Shown here: positions 62,340 to 64,000 of the stretch, piece by piece
How positions within the stretch are numbered: the stretch's first letter is position 1
How the letters are laid out: each line of letters starts with the position of its first letter
NCBI GenBank assembly: GCA_013360585.1
Contig: JABWBH010000003.1
Location: 57,152 to 121,151, forward strand
DNA length: 64,000 nt
Reading direction: 5' to 3'
Source of the DNA: Phycisphaerae bacterium
Lineage (GTDB): Bacteria; Planctomycetota; Phycisphaerae; UBA1845
Made by a program: the position numbers and the translations under genes
Notes under the pieces: model-generated
Database searches by the model: none
What the model was told of the DNA's origin: nothing
Seen by the model: only the letters and a program-made list of their open reading frames with translations

Positions 62340-63128
62340 TCACTCGATCACGAACCGTCCGCCGATTTTTTCGTGCACGTCGATCGAGTTGCGGATGATG
62401 AGCTGGCGGTTGAAGACGCGGATGCTTGCCTTTCCGCCGTAAGTATCCCAGGTCGTCGGCGCGATCGTGTCTTCAATGACGAGGCGAAGCGCGTCCAGTG
62501 CGGGGTTGGTCTGCTCAAACTCCTGTCCCGTCTGCTGATCGTCGTCATCCCCGCCGCCGCCGCCGCCGCCGCCGAACAACTGTGCGGTCTGACCGCCCTG
62601 ACCGCCGCCGCCCTGCGACGCGGCCTCGATGTCGATCTCCGGCGCTCCGCGGAAGTCGGGGATGCGGGCGAGAATGTCGGTCACGTCGTAGACCTTGACC
62701 TGGAAGTTCTCCTCGCGGTTGAAGTCGTTCTGCGTCGAGATGCGCAGCGTGTTGCCCGTGCCCTGGAACGTGACGACGGCCGTGCCCTCGCGGACCCACT
62801 CCAGCGCCTGGTTCACGACTTCGCGCACCGTCGTGTCGCGCAGGTTCACCGTCACGAGCGTGTCGCGGGTGATGCCTTCCAGCTCCATCGCCTTCCAGTG
62901 CGGGACGACGTTGATCGGGCCCTGCGTCTGAAGCCAGTCGATCACCTTCTCAAACGGCTCCTCCTCCCACGCCACCTCGCTGACCCGCTGGTTCAGCACC
63001 GACACCAGCAGTGCCGTGTCCGCCCCGCGCGCAGCCGGCTGCGCCGTCGGAGTGGACGAGGACGTCTGTCCGAGGACCGAACCGGACGCGACCAGCAGCC
63101 CCAACCCTGTCAAACACCGGATTCTCAT
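62340..63128 (-). CDS. Secretin-fragment protein with poly-Gly/Asp linker
   Basis: 262 residues from ATG 63128, with signal peptide (LGLLVASGSVLGQ). Residues about 60-130 form a compact N-domain-like part (VSEVAWEEEPFEKVIDWLQTQ, NVVPHWKAM, TVNLRDTTVREVVNQAL) recalling the STN/secretin repeats. A long Gly/Asp-rich linker (about 175-205, nine Gly then DDDD) follows, then a C-terminal repeat (WDTYGGKASIRVFNRQLIIRNSIDVHEKIGGRF). Very similar organisation is common in planctomycete proteins annotated as secretion-pathway proteins. Role unknown. Confidence 0.75.
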   Translation of the reverse strand: MRIRCLTGLGLLVASGSVLGQTSSSTPTAQPAARGADTALLVSVLNQRVSEVAWEEEPFEKVIDWLQTQGPINVVPHWKAMELEGITRDTLVTVNLRDTTVREVVNQALEWVREGTAVVTFQGTGNTLRISTQNDFNREENFQVKVYDVTDILARIPDFRGAPEIDIEAASQGGGGQGGQTAQLFGGGGGGGGDDDDQQTGQEFEQTNPALDALRLVIEDTIAPTTWDTYGGKASIRVFNRQLIIRNSIDVHEKIGGRFVIE

Positions 63129-63339
63129 CACATACCCCCGTGGTAAGTTCGAGGTCACTTACGTACATGCCCTCGGGCGACGCATCCTGCCGCCCGCACG
63201 GATGAAAGAAAAATCGCTTTCGTCGGGAGATCGCCCGGCGTCCCCCGCATCAGGATCATATGCTTCTTTATCGGAGCGTTCCAGCCCCGCCCGGACGCTC
63301 CTTCGCTGGAAGGTAACTTTCGCCGCCGGCAATCCGTCG

Positions 63340-64000
63340 TCAAGGGGCGGCGGTTTCTGGTTTACGACAAGGCCGCTCGTCTTCGCAGGCGCAGTCCGCG
63401 ACCTGGATCAGCGAATTCGGGCACCACTTGGCGCACCAGACATACGTCTGCCCGTCCCGATCCCAGGAAATCACGCAAAGGCGACGTTGGGAGTCACGAG
63501 GCTCGACGTGATACGTCCTCCCGCCGACCACGAATGAATCACGCGGCGACAACTCCACCGACCGGTCCACGGTGAAGACGGAGAGGTAGTCTCCCGTCGC
63601 CTGAGCCTGATAAATCAGGTGTGCGGCGGTCCTGCCGCGCAGGTCGCAGGCGCCGGCCCCGACGAACTGGAACCCGTAGCGGGTCAGGTCCGGGGCAAGC
63701 ACCCTCATGCCCAGCCTCTCGCCTAGAACACGCCCAGCTCCGGCGGCATCCGTCGGAAGCGTCGGATCGTGATGAATGCGTCCGCCGGCGACGCAGGATT
63801 CGTGGACCGTCCGGACCGCGGCGACCTGCCGTCCGGGGAGGATCGTGGCCTCGGTCGTGTCGTCATCCCCCGGCGCCGTCCACCAGGTCCACGCCAGCAC
63901 AGCCAGCAGCACCCCGGCCGCGATCGCCACCGGCCGCGCGGAAAGCAGCGCCCGCAAGCGCACCGGTCGGGGGTTCGCCGCAGGCTCCTCGATCAGGGCC
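63340..64000 (-). CDS. Anti-sigma-like membrane protein (5' end outside window)
   Basis: At least 220 residues, open to the window edge; the frame continues upstream of the internal GTG at 63963 as ALIEEPAANPRP, which looks coding. One membrane helix (PVAIAAGVLLAVLAWTWW) separates a short cytoplasmic part from about 170 periplasmic residues. The C-terminus is rich in Cys and Trp (CVISWDRDGQTYVWCAKWC, then VADCACEDERPC). Topology and proximity to sigma-controlled genes suggest an anti-sigma or sensor protein, but the zinc domain would lie outside the window, so this is tentative. Confidence 0.5.
   Translation of the reverse strand, partial: ALIEEPAANPRPVRLRALLSARPVAIAAGVLLAVLAWTWWTAPGDDDTTEATILPGRQVAAVRTVHESCVAGGRIHHDPTLPTDAAGAGRVLGERLGMRVLAPDLTRYGFQFVGAGACDLRGRTAAHLIYQAQATGDYLSVFTVDRSVELSPRDSFVVGGRTYHVEPRDSQRRLCVISWDRDGQTYVWCAKWCPNSLIQVADCACEDERPCRKPETAAP

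Overview
The window is a GC-rich, densely packed bacterial chromosome segment. I read it as Planctomycetota, probably a Phycisphaerae-like lineage. This is inferred from gene style: a large PQQ-propeller/helical-repeat protein, tandem sulfatase-like proteins, TPR lipoproteins, ECF sigma/anti-sigma pairs, secretin-fragment proteins with poly-Gly linkers, and a 5S rRNA gene with no 16S or 23S beside it. Kdo synthesis (kdsA) and many lipoproteins point to a diderm envelope. There is no phage, insertion sequence, CRISPR array or biosynthetic cluster. Most genes are core metabolism or envelope genes, and the accessory interest sits in small modules and intergenic repeats.

Layout. 1-5.3 kb (minus strand): a PQQ-propeller protein cut by the window edge, then mtnP, rsmG and serA, the last three overlapping end to end. 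5.4-12.3 kb (plus): a zinc-ribbon membrane protein, signal peptidase I, an inactive/active M16 peptidase pair, two unknown membrane proteins and an M48 lipoprotein peptidase. 13.1-18.2 kb (minus): a two-gene nucleotidyltransferase module with a dual-coding overlap, a class I aldolase, an aminotransferase and a GH20 hexosaminidase. 18.5-23.5 kb (plus): two acyl-CoA dehydrogenases separated by a perfect 25-bp inverted repeat, then purA and uppS.

23.5-24.4 kb is a gene-poor stretch with hairpins and a sharp AT-rich island carrying a likely promoter. It leads into a plus-strand envelope cluster (24.4-32.3 kb): two alkaline-phosphatase-superfamily proteins with Thr where sulfatases have Cys/Ser, a membrane glycosyltransferase fused to an extra C-terminal domain, and a TPR lipoprotein. 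32.5-36 kb: tRNA-Ala(GGC), a Xer recombinase, a tiny duplicated zinc-ribbon protein and an S-adenosylhomocysteinase with a Cys-rich insert. 36-44.5 kb: an ECF sigma/anti-sigma pair, a small exported protein, kdsA, a LOG-family protein, a bacterial TMTC-like membrane TPR protein and a 29-residue hydrophobic peptide. 44.6-50.2 kb (minus): lone 5S rRNA with its own promoter and terminator, a c-di-AMP operon (unknown gene, cdaA, ybbR-like), larC, a hotdog thioesterase and an SDR. 50.4-55.6 kb (plus): a lipoprotein pair translationally coupled to a glycosyltransferase, then a solitary HerA-like ATPase. 55.9-64 kb: a multiheme c-type cytochrome lipoprotein, a second ECF sigma/anti-sigma pair followed by a secretin-N-domain protein, a PhoX-like protein, another secretin-fragment protein and a partial anti-sigma-like membrane protein.

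No single locus is clearly a new defence or metabolic system. The best leads are the overlapping small-protein/nucleotidyltransferase module, the Thr-nucleophile envelope cluster, the CdaA with an altered DGA motif, the Cys-rich insert in S-adenosylhomocysteinase beside a zinc-ribbon micro-protein, the lone HerA ATPase and the dispersed palindromic repeats. All functions are read by eye from motifs; no database search was possible.
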